64,000 bases of DNA from Bradyrhizobium sp. WSM471. GTDB taxonomy: Bacteria; Pseudomonadota; Alphaproteobacteria; Rhizobiales; Xanthobacteraceae. The stretch is from NCBI RefSeq assembly GCF_000244915.1, contig NZ_CM001442.1, forward strand, positions 6,581,912-6,645,911, given 5' to 3'. Both the position numbers and the translations under genes were made by a program. Under the pieces are notes generated by a model that did not search any database, was not told the origin of the DNA, and saw only the letters and a program-made list of their open reading frames with translations. This document shows positions 54,361 to 64,000 of the stretch, piece by piece (the first letter of the stretch is position 1; each line of letters starts with the position of its first letter).

Positions 54361-54449
54361 TCCGGCGAAAATGCTGGGGTTTTTCGCAAAGGCGAGCTCG
54401 GGCAACGGCTTGGGCGCGATCAGGTCGGCCGGTCGATCAGGCGGACGTT

Positions 54450-55130
54450 TTAGGCCCCAACCAGCGCTTTCGCCGCCGGCAGCAGCGTCTGCTGCACGAC
54501 GAGACCCCTGGCGCGGGCGTCCATGACGCCGACCGCACGGAGCGCCAGCAGCGTCACGGTCTGCACGGCATCGCGCATCCTGGCGGGATCGTCGAGATTG
54601 TCCGGCGCAAGCGGTCCGACCAAGGCCTCGTGCAAGGCGCCGAGCAGCGCGGTGGCGGCGAGCGCGGTGTCCTGCGCCGGCAGGTGGCCGGCGCGCACGG
54701 CGGCGTCGATCCGCGAGGCCATCTCGCCCGCGATCTCGCGCCGGCTGGCAAGGCGTGAAGCGCTGACATCGACATCGACCGGCTCGGCCAGGATGCCCCA
54801 GGCGAGCCTGCGCTGCGACAGGGTATGCACCGCCACGGTGGTCACCGCCGCCGCCAGCGCCGAGGACGGCCCCGGCGCGGCATCGGCTGCTCGCCGGATC
54901 GCCGTGAGCTCGTCGCGGGAGACTTCGGCGATCAACTCGGAGATCAAATCGGCCTTGGAGGGGAAGTAGCGGTAGACCGTGCCCGCTGCGACGCTGGCGC
55001 GAACGGCGACCGGCGCAATCTGCACCGCCGCCATCCCGCCTTCCGCCGCCGCCTCCCGCGCCGCCGCCAGTATCGCGCTGCGCCGGGCTGCAAGGCGCTT
55101 CACCACTTGATGCGTTCGCCGATAAACCAT
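54450..55130 (-). CDS. TetR-family transcriptional regulator
   Basis: A 226-residue regulator. ATG 55130 has GGAA in place and gives VYRRTHQVVKRLAARRSAILAAARE. The helix-turn-helix segment is MAAVQIAPVAVRASVAAGTVYRYFPSKADLISELI, as in TetR proteins. The remaining ligand-binding part is Ala-rich and helical. A longer frame to 55241 has no added support. The target and ligand are unknown; the divergent neighbour, a PAP2 phosphatase gene at 55401, is a plausible target. Confidence 0.9.
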   Translation of the reverse strand: MVYRRTHQVVKRLAARRSAILAAAREAAAEGGMAAVQIAPVAVRASVAAGTVYRYFPSKADLISELIAEVSRDELTAIRRAADAAPGPSSALAAAVTTVAVHTLSQRRLAWGILAEPVDVDVSASRLASRREIAGEMASRIDAAVRAGHLPAQDTALAATALLGALHEALVGPLAPDNLDDPARMRDAVQTVTLLALRAVGVMDARARGLVVQQTLLPAAKALVGA

Positions 55131-55400
55131 GGCGCGCTTCCTGTCCCACACGCCGGCCGCACGCCCTGCGGCCGAACGCTTCGTCACTGATATCGCAAAT
55201 CGCCCCGCAAGGACTGAACAACTATTCAGAGTGGATGACAAGGTGCAAATGCATGAAGCGTCACGCCAAAATTAGCTGCGAGCTCAAACAGCTAAAAACG
55301 CGGCGAACTGCTTTGGTGAAGGGGTAACCACGATCGTTACCCCCATCTTAAACCTGCTCCGCGACTGTGCTGCGGTATTGCGATCCCACCTCGGTGCAGC

Positions 55401-56384
55401 ATGGTCGACACGGACGCCCGGACCGCCTGGCAGCTCTTCCACCTGAACTGGCTTCCCATCGCAGCCATGGGCAGCCTGCTGGCGCTGGGCCTCCCCTTCA
55501 CCGGCCTGAGCCTCGAACCGGTCGCCTATGGCGTGACGCTGGCAGTCGCTGCAGTCCTGCTCGCGCTGGCCTATGGCCACCGCATCGTCAAAGGCGAGCT
55601 TGCCGACCCGAAGCTGCTGTTTTCGCTCGGAACCATCGCACAGATCATTCTCACCTGCGCCATCGTCGGACCGCTCAGCTATGTCGCGGCCAAGCTGAAC
55701 TGGCCGCTGCAGGATCAGGCGCTGCTTGCGATCGACCGTGCACTCGGGCTCGATCCCGAACCGATCGCGCGATACGTCAACGACCATCCCTGGCTCGCGG
55801 ACTGCCTGGCTCGCGGATACGGGTTGATCAAATTGCCGCTGCTCGGCATTCCAATCGTGCTGGCGCTGACGGCGCACTATATGCGGCTGCAATTGTTCAT
55901 GCTCGCGATGAGCCTCGCGCTCGCGGTCACCATCGCGATCTCCGCCGTCGTGCCCGCGATCGGCACCTATTGGGGGCTGCAGCTGTCCGCCGCGCATTTT
56001 CCCGAAATCAACACCGCGGTCTATGCCGGGCAGTTGCGCGACATCCTCGCGCTTCGCGACGGTAGCCTGCACGAGCTCCGGTTGTTCTTCCTCGCCGGCA
56101 TTGTCTCGTTTCCGAGCTTCCACGCCGCATCCGCCGTGCTCTACATGTGGGCGCTGTGGCCGGTGCGCGGCCTCGGCGGCATCGCGGCCGCGCTCAATCT
56201 GCTGATGATTGCGGCAACACCAGTGATCGGTGCGCATTATGTCATCGACCTCGCCGGCGGAATCGCAGTCGCCGCAGCGTCGATCTGGGCGGCGAAATTC
56301 TATCTCGAATGGCACCGCCGCGCGCAGCAAACGTCTGCCGCGCCTGCGCCGTCGCCGGTCTGGCAGACCGGCCTCGCGGAATGA
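55401..56384 (+). CDS. PAP2-superfamily membrane phosphatase
   Basis: A 327-residue integral membrane protein of the phosphatidic acid phosphatase type 2/inositol phosphorylceramide synthase fold. The signature motif SFPSFHAASAVLYMWAL lies near residue 235, and GAHYVIDLAGGIAVAAA near residue 280 gives the second histidine/aspartate part. Helices begin at WLPIAAMGSLLALGLPFTGL. The first PAP2 motif (KxxxxxxRP) is not clear. It should remove a phosphate from a lipid or isoprenoid phosphate, but other lipid-headgroup transferases share this fold. It is divergent from the TetR gene. Confidence 0.87.
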   Translation: MVDTDARTAWQLFHLNWLPIAAMGSLLALGLPFTGLSLEPVAYGVTLAVAAVLLALAYGHRIVKGELADPKLLFSLGTIAQIILTCAIVGPLSYVAAKLNWPLQDQALLAIDRALGLDPEPIARYVNDHPWLADCLARGYGLIKLPLLGIPIVLALTAHYMRLQLFMLAMSLALAVTIAISAVVPAIGTYWGLQLSAAHFPEINTAVYAGQLRDILALRDGSLHELRLFFLAGIVSFPSFHAASAVLYMWALWPVRGLGGIAAALNLLMIAATPVIGAHYVIDLAGGIAVAAASIWAAKFYLEWHRRAQQTSAAPAPSPVWQTGLAE

Positions 56385-56551
56385 CAGCCGGCAAGTTGCC
56401 CTAGGGTCCGCGCGCAGCGCCGTGCCCACCAGCAACTTTCAATTTCAATGTTCTCGACGGTGGGTACGCCTGCGCTCTTGGAGCCGCGGCAGGCGCTTTG
56501 CCGCCCCACAAGCTCGCTGCAGCTTGGCGACCTCAGATCAGGAAATCGTCG

Positions 56552-56588
56552 GCCAAAACAAAAAGAGCCCCGTCAAGGACGGGGCTCT
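56552..56588 (-). terminator. Intrinsic terminator of the flp pilin gene
   Basis: An 11-bp perfect stem (AGAGCCCCGTC at 56564-56574, GACGGGGCTCT at 56578-56588) with an AAG loop is followed on the minus strand by TTTTTGTTTT. Confidence 0.9.
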
Positions 56589-56611
56589 CTGAATTCGCGA
56601 TTCGTCCAGCC

Positions 56612-56776
56612 TTACTTGAGGCTGCTCGAGATCGAGGTGAACTTGGCGTTCAACGTGGTGCCCAGGTTATTGACGACAGTGATGATCGCCAGCGCGATGC
56701 CGGCGGCGATCAGACCGTATTCAATGGCGGTGGCGCCGGATTCATCCTTCGCAAAACGCGCAACGAGGTTCTTCAT
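56612..56776 (-). CDS. Flp-family type IVb pilin
   Basis: A 54-residue pilin precursor. ATG 56776 has GGAG upstream at the proper spacing, and a longer frame to 56848 is not needed. It contains the Flp signature with the pre-pilin cleavage region before GATAIEYGLIAAGIALAIITV, then NNLGTTLNAKFTSISSSLK. The Glu-Tyr pair after the cleavage region and the hydrophobic helix are intact. It would be assembled by a Tad secretion apparatus, whose genes are not in this window. A strong terminator follows. It is a single-gene unit. Confidence 0.92.
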   Translation of the reverse strand: MKNLVARFAKDESGATAIEYGLIAAGIALAIITVVNNLGTTLNAKFTSISSSLK

Positions 56777-57074
56777 AAAGAGCTCCAAATGAGTACACGA
56801 GGCTACAACTGATCTGGTCCTTTTGGCTTCCCAGCGCCGCTTGACCATGGAACCGAACGTAGTGGCAAAGAATTGCGCCGCAGTTAATTCGACTGCGGAA
56901 ACACAGAGCGGTTTGCGTGTATTCGTCGATGGTAAACCGAAATCTAAAACGATCCGTTAAATTGTTGAGACATCAAGCCGGCCCGGCCTCACCGGTTTAC
57001 CCGGAATTATGACCGCCGTGGTCCAATGTCGATCGCTCGGCACAACGACAAAAACACCAGGACGACGAGGCGGC

Positions 57075-58589
57075 ATGTCCCTTTCCTTTGCCAACAGCAT
57101 CACCGTGCAGGGTCGTGCGCGAGCGCTGGTGCCGCTATGCGTCGGTGCGGGCGCCTATCTCTTCTTCGTGTATGTCGGCGACACGCTGCTTCAGGACTCC
57201 GACTCGCTCTGGCAGATCAAGATCGGACAATGGATCCTGGATCACCACGCGCTTCCCTACACGGACTTCTATTCCTTCACCCGACCGGGGGCGCCCTGGG
57301 TTTCGACCTCATGGCTGTCGCAGGTGCTGTTCGCCCTCTCCTATGCGCAATGGGATTGGGCCGGCCCCGTGATCCTCACCGCGCTTGCGGTCGCATTGTC
57401 GGCGGCGATGCTGGTCGGTCTGCTCGAGGCCCATCTGGAAATTCCGCGCGCGGTCCTGTTCGCGATGTTCGCGCTCTTGCTGTCGCTGCACCATATTCTG
57501 GCGCGGCCGCACATGCTGGCGCTGCCCGTGATGATCGCGTGGGTCGGCGTGTTGATGGCCGCAGCCGACCGCAAGGGCGCCCCGTCATGGTACTGGCTGC
57601 CGCTGATGTCCCTGTGGTCGAACCTGCATGGCGGCTTCGTGCTGGGCCTGGCGCTGATCGGCCCGATGTCGTTTGTGGCGCTCTGGGGCATGGAATCCGG
57701 CAAGCAGGTCCGGCTGCTGTCGCGCTGGTTCCTGTTCGGTGTTGCGGCACTCGCTGCAAGCTGCGTCACGCCCTATGGCTGGCGCACATTGCTCGGCGCG
57801 ATCAACATCCTCAATCTCGGCGAGCTGCTGACGATCATCTCCGAGTGGTCGCCCGCGAGCTTCGCATCCTTCAATGCGTTCGAAGGCGCGCTGTTCGGCC
57901 TGATCGCACTCGGGCTGTATCGCGGCCTGACGCTCTCGCCGCCGCGCATTCTTCTGATCCTGCTTCTGACCTGGATGGCGCTCACCCACGTCAGGAGCAT
58001 CGAGGCCTTTGCCTTCCTGGTGCCGCTGGTGCTGGCCAAGCCCCTCGGCGAACGGTCTGCGCTGCCGCAGCCTGGCATGCAGGGCGGCGAGAGTTGGGCT
58101 GCCCGCTACGTCACCGCAACCGGCGCGCTGATGATCGTGGCCGCGGGCTGGACCTCGACCTCACTTTACATGGCGCATCACCGCTTCACCTTCACGATGG
58201 ATCAGACACCGGTCGCCGCTGTCGATCTGCTCGAGAAACGCAAGGCGCAGCGCATCTTCAACGCCTACCGGTTCGGCGGCTATCTGATCTCGCGTGACAT
58301 CCCGGTCTTCATCGACGGCCGCGCCGAGCTCTACGGCGAAACCTTCGCCATGGACGTCTTCAAGGCCGTGGAGCTCAAGAAGCTCGACACTCTGACGCGG
58401 CTGCTCGACGCGTACAAGATCGACGCCACGCTCATGGTCCCGGACGCGCCGGCCGCCCAGGTGCTGGACCACATCAAGGGCTGGAAGCGGCTCTACGCCG
58501 ACGACATCGCCGTGATCCACGTGCGAACCGGCGGCACAGAGGCCGGCGCGACGCCGGAAGCGGAGTCCTCGAAGGAAACCGTCAAGTGA
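57075..58589 (+). CDS. Polytopic membrane protein, unknown function
   Basis: A 504-residue protein with roughly ten to eleven hydrophobic segments. The start at ATG 57075 is preceded by GAGG; an earlier in-frame ATG at 57009 adds a hydrophilic 22 residues and is less likely. Conserved-looking polar stretches: LQDSDSLWQIKIGQWILDHHALPYTDFYSFT near the N-terminus (a D-D pattern seen in membrane-bound glycosyltransferases), and YRFGGYLISRDIPVFIDGRAELYG near the C-terminus. A C-type glycosyltransferase fold is possible; no family is asserted. Its stop overlaps the next gene by four bases (GTGA), so they work as a pair. Confidence 0.8.
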   Translation: MSLSFANSITVQGRARALVPLCVGAGAYLFFVYVGDTLLQDSDSLWQIKIGQWILDHHALPYTDFYSFTRPGAPWVSTSWLSQVLFALSYAQWDWAGPVILTALAVALSAAMLVGLLEAHLEIPRAVLFAMFALLLSLHHILARPHMLALPVMIAWVGVLMAAADRKGAPSWYWLPLMSLWSNLHGGFVLGLALIGPMSFVALWGMESGKQVRLLSRWFLFGVAALAASCVTPYGWRTLLGAINILNLGELLTIISEWSPASFASFNAFEGALFGLIALGLYRGLTLSPPRILLILLLTWMALTHVRSIEAFAFLVPLVLAKPLGERSALPQPGMQGGESWAARYVTATGALMIVAAGWTSTSLYMAHHRFTFTMDQTPVAAVDLLEKRKAQRIFNAYRFGGYLISRDIPVFIDGRAELYGETFAMDVFKAVELKKLDTLTRLLDAYKIDATLMVPDAPAAQVLDHIKGWKRLYADDIAVIHVRTGGTEAGATPEAESSKETVK

Positions 58590-59836
58590 GCGCGTCCGCT
58601 CAACAGCCGATATCCGGTCCATCGCGCCGCTGGATCGGAATTCCCGTCGTGATGCTGCCAGCGTTTTCGATCGCAACGCTCTTCGCCTGGGGCGTCCTGA
58701 TCTCCACCTTCACGCATCCCGGCTGGATCGGGCTGAACCACGTCGCCCCCGGAACCGACTGGATGGTGTTTTACGGCGCCGTCAGATCGTTGCTCGCCGG
58801 CAATCTTGCGCTGGTCATCGATGGCGACGCATTCACGGCCCATCTCAACCAGTCGTTCGCATCATGGCTCTCGGTGCCTCTGGAGTTCCGGCCATGGTTC
58901 TATCCGCCCAGCTTCCTCGTTCTGCTGCTGCCATTCGCGTCGCTTGGCTTCATCGGCTCCTATGTCGCATTCCAGGCCGCGACCGCGGGCTTTCTGGCCT
59001 GGGCCCTTCGCAACCGGGCGGATCAGCCGCAACTGACGCCCTACATCATCGCGGCTGCGCTAGTCTCGCCATCGGCGTCTCTCAACCTGGCCGATGGACA
59101 ATGCGCTTTTCTCGTTGCCGCACTGCTGGTCACGGGCGTCAGGCTGCTCGGACCGCGACCGCTCCTTGCCGGGGCAATCCTCGGGCTGCTGAGTTTCAAG
59201 CCGCAATTCTTCCTGCTCGTCCCCTTCGCGCTGGTGGGGGCGCGCCGTTATGGCAGCCTGTGCGCTGCTGCATGCTCGGCATTCGCATTGGCGGCTGCAA
59301 GTGCCATGATTTTTGGCGTCGAGTTGTGGCTCTGGTGGATACCGCAGGCATACAACAATCTGGTCAGCCCCGACGCGAAATGGCTGGCCTATGGCCGCAT
59401 CTGGGGTCACAGCGTGTGGGCCTGCGCGATGCTGCTGGGCCTGCCGGAGCGGCTGGCCTCCATCCTGCAGCTGGCCGCGATCCTCTCGAGCGCGGCGGCG
59501 ACATTCGCGGCCTTTCGCTCCTCGCTCAGTACCAACAACAAGCTGATCGTACTGCTTGCGGCAACGGTGCTGGCGGCCCCGCATTCGGGCCCCTATGACG
59601 CGACGCTGCTGACCGTCGCCGTCGTGCTGTGGCTTGCCGCATCGATCGATGCTCCACGCTTTCGCGACTGGCTGATCGGGCTCGGCATCTGGATGGTGCC
59701 GTTGCTCAGCCCGGCGGTGTATATTCCGGCGGGACGACTATCGCCGCTCCTCATCGTCGCTCTCATCGGCGTCGTCTTCAGCGCGTTGCGCAGTCCGGCG
59801 GCGTCTGGCGAGCCGGCAACGTCGCCGCATTCCTGA
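58586..59836 (+). CDS. DUF2029/GT87-like membrane glycosyltransferase
   Basis: A 416-residue polytopic protein with about eleven helices. The GT87 (DUF2029) landmarks are visible: GTDWMVFYGAVRSLLAGN (Asp in the first loop), FRPWFYPPSFLVLLLPFASLG, and LLSFKPQFFLLVPFALVGARRY. These enzymes use polyprenyl-phosphate sugars (mannosyl) in other bacteria; here the donor and acceptor are unknown. It has a GTG start overlapping the upstream gene and is co-translated with it. It is followed by a non-coding region with two hairpin elements. Confidence 0.85.
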   Translation: MSASAQQPISGPSRRWIGIPVVMLPAFSIATLFAWGVLISTFTHPGWIGLNHVAPGTDWMVFYGAVRSLLAGNLALVIDGDAFTAHLNQSFASWLSVPLEFRPWFYPPSFLVLLLPFASLGFIGSYVAFQAATAGFLAWALRNRADQPQLTPYIIAAALVSPSASLNLADGQCAFLVAALLVTGVRLLGPRPLLAGAILGLLSFKPQFFLLVPFALVGARRYGSLCAAACSAFALAAASAMIFGVELWLWWIPQAYNNLVSPDAKWLAYGRIWGHSVWACAMLLGLPERLASILQLAAILSSAAATFAAFRSSLSTNNKLIVLLAATVLAAPHSGPYDATLLTVAVVLWLAASIDAPRFRDWLIGLGIWMVPLLSPAVYIPAGRLSPLLIVALIGVVFSALRSPAASGEPATSPHS

Positions 59837-59990
59837 ATCCAATCTAGGGCTGGCGATGCCGGCGCCGAAGTGTTGACGAAAATTCCAGAGCGTGTGCCCA
59901 CCACTTCTAGCGTGATTGCCTCGAGATCGTGGGCGCGGCGCTTAGGCGCCCTTTGCCTGCCCTAGTTCTGAGTTTCAACTGCATCAAAAT

Positions 59991-60070
59991 CGTCATCGCG
60001 AGCGCAGCGAAGCAATCTGGACTGTCACCGCGGAACGATTCTGGATTGCTTCGCTGCGCTCGCGATGACG
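59991..60070. repeat. Palindromic dispersed repeat
   Basis: Perfect 27-bp inverted arms: 59991-60017 (begins CGTCATCGCGAGCGCAGCGA) and 60044-60070, with a 26-bp loop. The arm sequence is a type known to be common between genes of proteobacteria as an extragenic palindrome. No second copy is seen in this window. Confidence 0.85.
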
Positions 60071-60111
60071 GGGCGCTGAGTTGGCACCACCCACAAATCA
60101 CCATCGCCAAC

Positions 60112-60140
60112 AAAAAACGCGGCGTTTCCGCCGCGTTTTT
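60112..60140 (-). terminator. Terminator of ftsH
   Basis: A perfect 12-bp stem (AAAAACGCGGCG at 60113-60124, CGCCGCGTTTTT at 60129-60140) with a TTTC loop. It can terminate in both directions. It follows the ftsH stop codon by about 22 bp on the minus strand. Confidence 0.9.
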
Positions 60141-60162
60141 CAATTCAATCTGCCGCTCTCGA

Positions 60163-62085
<1,923 letters not shown>

Positions 62086-62388
62086 CGATCTTCCTTCGTG
62101 GTCGCGCGGATCGCGGCCTGAGCCTTGGGCAGTTATTTGGGCAGCGCGAGGAAATCCCCAAGGAATCCTCTCGGTTAGACGGATACAATCTAGGTGTCGC
62201 TCCGGTCGCTGCCAAGGGAACGAGATGGGACTATTTAGCCCATCTTAGTCCGATTCCCGCTGAAATAATGGCGCCCGGATCCGGGTTTTTCCTGCCTGGT
62301 TAAGGTGTCCTCACGGCGCGGTCGCGAAACGAGCCGGTGCCATGATCCGCCCTTATCCACCCTTGATCAACCCTCGATCAACCCATGA
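62086..62388. other. ftsH upstream region
   Basis: 303 bp between tilS and ftsH on the minus strand, without a gene. It contains the candidate heat-shock promoter at 62135-62162 and part of an 11-bp triple repeat (62363-62395). Confidence 0.7.
62135..62162 (-). promoter_or_regulatory. Possible RpoH (heat-shock) promoter of ftsH
   Basis: On the minus strand CTTG (62162-62159) and CCCAAAT (62141-62135) are separated by 17 bp, which resembles the alphaproteobacterial RpoH pattern. It lies about 50 bp before the ftsH start codon. ftsH is heat-induced in many bacteria, but the match is partial. Confidence 0.3.
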
Positions 62389-62395
62389 TCAACTC
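62363..62395. repeat. Three tandem 11-bp repeats at the tilS end
   Basis: TTGATCAACCC, TCGATCAACCC and ATGATCAACTC lie head to tail (62363-62373, 62374-62384, 62385-62395). The last overlaps the tilS stop. Each contains the palindrome GATC within a TGATCA-like core. Confidence 0.75.
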
Positions 62396-63438
62396 TTGCG
62401 CCGGGCCGGCGCCGGCGCGATGCGGATACGTCCCCCGGCAAGGCTGATCAAGGCTCCCGCAAGCGTCTGCTTCAGGGCCGGCCGGCCATTTGCGGGTGCG
62501 CGGGGACGTGCGGCAATGGCCTGATCGAGCACGGCCAGGAGGGATTCGACCTTGCCGAGTTCCGCCGGTCCCTCATGCCCGAACGCGTTGATGGCTCGCA
62601 GCAGGATCCGCAGCCGGACCTCATCCGGCAGGGCGGCAAACACGGGGGCCTCGAAGCTTCGAACGCCGGCCTGCGGCGCATCGCCGCGATCCCGCAAACG
62701 GAGGAAGCGCTCGGCTCCATCGGTCAGCACCTCGACGGCCGCATTGGCGCGCGCCAGCCTTGCCGCGAGCCGAGCCAGGCTGCGGGCATCACCGCCCTCC
62801 GCCGCGAGCTGCGGCAGCAGCGCACGCAGCCGGGGACGGGTAAAGGCCGCGTCGTGGTTGGTGGGATCGTCGGCAAAGCCGATCTTTGCCCGCTTCAAGG
62901 TCGCGATCAGCTGCGACTTCGGAACATCCAGCAGTGGACGCGCAAGAACGACGCCGTCGCGCTCGGTGAGACGGGCCATCGCCGACAGCCCGGCTAATCC
63001 GCTGCCGCGGACAAGCCGCATCAACAGGGTCTCGGCCTGATCGTCGCGGGTGTGGGCGGTCAGCACGTGGCTCGCACCGGCGACGCGCGCGGCCTGCACA
63101 AGCAGGCGGTAGCGGGCTTCGCGCGCGGCGGCCGGCAGTCCCGTTTTCGGCTTTGCCCCGCGCCAGCGCACAGTCCGGTGCGGCAAGCCAAGCCCGGTGG
63201 CGAGACGCTTGACCTCGCGCGCCTCGCGCGCCGCCTCCGGCCGCAAGCCGTGGTCGATGGTGACGACGGTGAGACGCGGGCCGCGCGCCAGGCTGCGATG
63301 CCAGCGCGCCGCAAGCCACATCAGCGCCACCGAGTCGGGCCCGCCGGAGACCGCGAGCAGCAGTCCCTGCGCGCCCTTCAGGCCTGCGAAGAGGCGCTTG
63401 GCCTCACGCGCCGAGATCGGTGAATTGTCCTTTGACAT
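62389..63438 (-). CDS. tilS: tRNA(Ile)-lysidine synthase
   Basis: A 349-residue ATP-dependent enzyme that modifies C34 of the tRNA-Ile AUA-reading anticodon to lysidine in the cytoplasm. The PP-loop nucleotide site SGGPDS (31-36) is present, with VVTIDHGLRPEAAREAREVK and THDQAETLLMRLVRGSGLAGL-type segments (here AHTRDDQAETLLMRL). It is shorter than the E. coli enzyme and lacks the long C-terminal domain, as is common in alphaproteobacteria. The order ybgF-tilS-ftsH is conserved in the group. It lies 76 bp downstream of cpoB. Confidence 0.95.
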   Translation of the reverse strand: MSKDNSPISAREAKRLFAGLKGAQGLLLAVSGGPDSVALMWLAARWHRSLARGPRLTVVTIDHGLRPEAAREAREVKRLATGLGLPHRTVRWRGAKPKTGLPAAAREARYRLLVQAARVAGASHVLTAHTRDDQAETLLMRLVRGSGLAGLSAMARLTERDGVVLARPLLDVPKSQLIATLKRAKIGFADDPTNHDAAFTRPRLRALLPQLAAEGGDARSLARLAARLARANAAVEVLTDGAERFLRLRDRGDAPQAGVRSFEAPVFAALPDEVRLRILLRAINAFGHEGPAELGKVESLLAVLDQAIAARPRAPANGRPALKQTLAGALISLAGGRIRIAPAPARRKS

Positions 63439-63514
63439 GACGCTGCAATCGTCCGCGGATGGACCGACTATTTAGCGCAGCGCCATCAATCTTGTCAGGA
63501 TCAATCGCGGCCGG

Positions 63515-64000
63515 TCAGCACTTCACCCGCTTCTGCTCGCGGTCGACCGCGGCTTTGACGCCGGCGGAAGCGCGCGGATATTTGCGGCCGACTTCGCCGA
63601 AGGCGGCGCACGCGGCCTCCTTCTCCTTCAGCGCGGCCAGCGACTGGCCGAGCCGCAGCAGGGCATCCGGCGCCTTGGCGGATTTGTCGTATTTGGTGGT
63701 GACGGCGAGGAAGGCTTCCGCGGAGTCGCGATATTGCTGGCGCTGGAAATAGCTCTCGCCGAGCCAGTATTGCGCGTCGCCGAGCAGCGGATCGCTCGGA
63801 TATTTCTGCGAAAAATTCTTCATGGTCTGCTCGGCCAGCGCATAGTCCTTGCGCTGCATGTAGCCGATGCCGAGGTCGAATTCGTCGCGCGGCGTGGCCG
63901 AGGGCGGCAGCGTCGTCAGCGCCGGGGCGCCTGATGGCGCGGGAGAGCCGGACGGGGCCGGCGGATAGCCGGGCTGTGCTGCCGGCGGCACGCCTTGCTG
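63515..64000 (-). CDS. cpoB: Tol-Pal system protein CpoB/YbgF (partial, C-terminal part)
   Basis: Visible for 161 residues; the N-terminal part, including the signal peptide and coiled coil, lies beyond the right edge. The visible part begins with a Pro/Ala/Ser-rich stretch, then three TPR-type units (RDEFDLGIGYMQRKDYALAEQ, DAQYWLGESYFQRQQYRDSAE, DALLRLGQSLAALKEKEAACAA) and a terminal DREQKRVKC. This matches the TPR domain of CpoB, a periplasmic protein that links Tol-Pal function to peptidoglycan synthesis at division. Its stop lies 76 bp before tilS. Confidence 0.93.
   Translation of the reverse strand, partial: QQGVPPAAQPGYPPAPSGSPAPSGAPALTTLPPSATPRDEFDLGIGYMQRKDYALAEQTMKNFSQKYPSDPLLGDAQYWLGESYFQRQQYRDSAEAFLAVTTKYDKSAKAPDALLRLGQSLAALKEKEAACAAFGEVGRKYPRASAGVKAAVDREQKRVKC

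Larger units (their letters stand above)
59837..60162. other. Non-coding region with a repeat and a terminator
   Basis: 326 bp between the convergent GT87-like and ftsH genes. It holds the palindromic element 59991-60070 and the terminator hairpin 60112-60140. No gene is seen. Confidence 0.8.

Overview
The window looks like a chromosomal segment of a Bradyrhizobium-type alphaproteobacterium (Rhizobiales). The bases for this are uniformly high GC, the gene content and the family set: split-alpha PntAa/PntAb/PntB transhydrogenase, an aa3 oxidase subunit IV micro-protein, GapR (DUF2312) next to a DUF1244 gene, a Tat-exported NirK with NirV, S21 with a Gly/Ala-rich tail, a single Flp pilin, and the ybgF-tilS-ftsH order. 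This is inference from family recognition; no database search was possible. There is no rRNA, tRNA, CRISPR array, prophage or insertion sequence that I can see. Almost all of the window is ordinary core or near-core chromosome.

Layout. (1) 1-3112: anaerobic/denitrification segment, with hemN (cut by the left edge), a small membrane protein, nirK behind a TTGT-N6-ACAA FNR/NnrR-type box, then nirV after a strong hairpin. (2) 3151-8458: an inverted-repeat intergenic element, scoAB ketone-body CoA transferase, an AsmA-like protein and a DctA C4-dicarboxylate carrier. (3) 8558-10726: a PrpF/GalD-type tautomerase divergent from a LysR regulator; the dctA leader carries a four-copy tandem repeat. 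(4) 11084-14283: a CUT1-type sugar ABC importer (binding protein and two permeases) with no ATPase gene. (5) 14397-17159: membrane and secreted proteins of unknown function. (6) 17174-21603: PotG/H/I-type polyamine importer without its binding protein, and glpD. (7) 21644-27966: a PAS-GGDEF-EAL protein, an LhgO-like oxidoreductase, four small proteins (two of the YdcH/DUF465 type) and a diguanylate cyclase with a histone-like basic tail.

(8) 28054-32721: purEK, aquaporin Z, rpsU, a TPR lipoprotein and an Ala/Pro-rich anchored protein. (9) 32814-36532: cupin, Ca2+/H+ antiporter, NhaD-like antiporter and alpha/beta hydrolase, apparently one ion-homeostasis run. (10) 36689-39872: pntAa-pntAb-pntB and CoxIV (energy metabolism). 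(11) 40059-45070: a very large membrane-integrated patatin-like protein and oligoendopeptidase F. (12) 45198-51139: a sigma-54 response regulator, then an L,D-transpeptidase beside a MepK/DUF882-type endopeptidase, a make-and-break pair for 3-3 peptidoglycan cross-links. (13) 51175-54298: a second copy of the inverted-repeat element, gapR, a DUF1244 gene, and a DUF1036 protein translationally coupled to pyruvate kinase. (14) 54450-59836: TetR regulator, PAP2 phosphatase, Flp pilin, and two coupled polytopic membrane proteins, the second GT87-like. (15) 59991-64000: another palindromic repeat, ftsH with a bidirectional-looking terminator, tilS, and the C-terminal part of the Tol-Pal protein CpoB/YbgF (cut by the right edge).

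No clearly new multi-gene defence or metabolic system was found. The best leads are the membrane-fused patatin protein, the H1-tailed diguanylate cyclase, the repeat-bearing dctA leader, the paired Ldt/MepK genes, and the transporter operons that lack one subunit.
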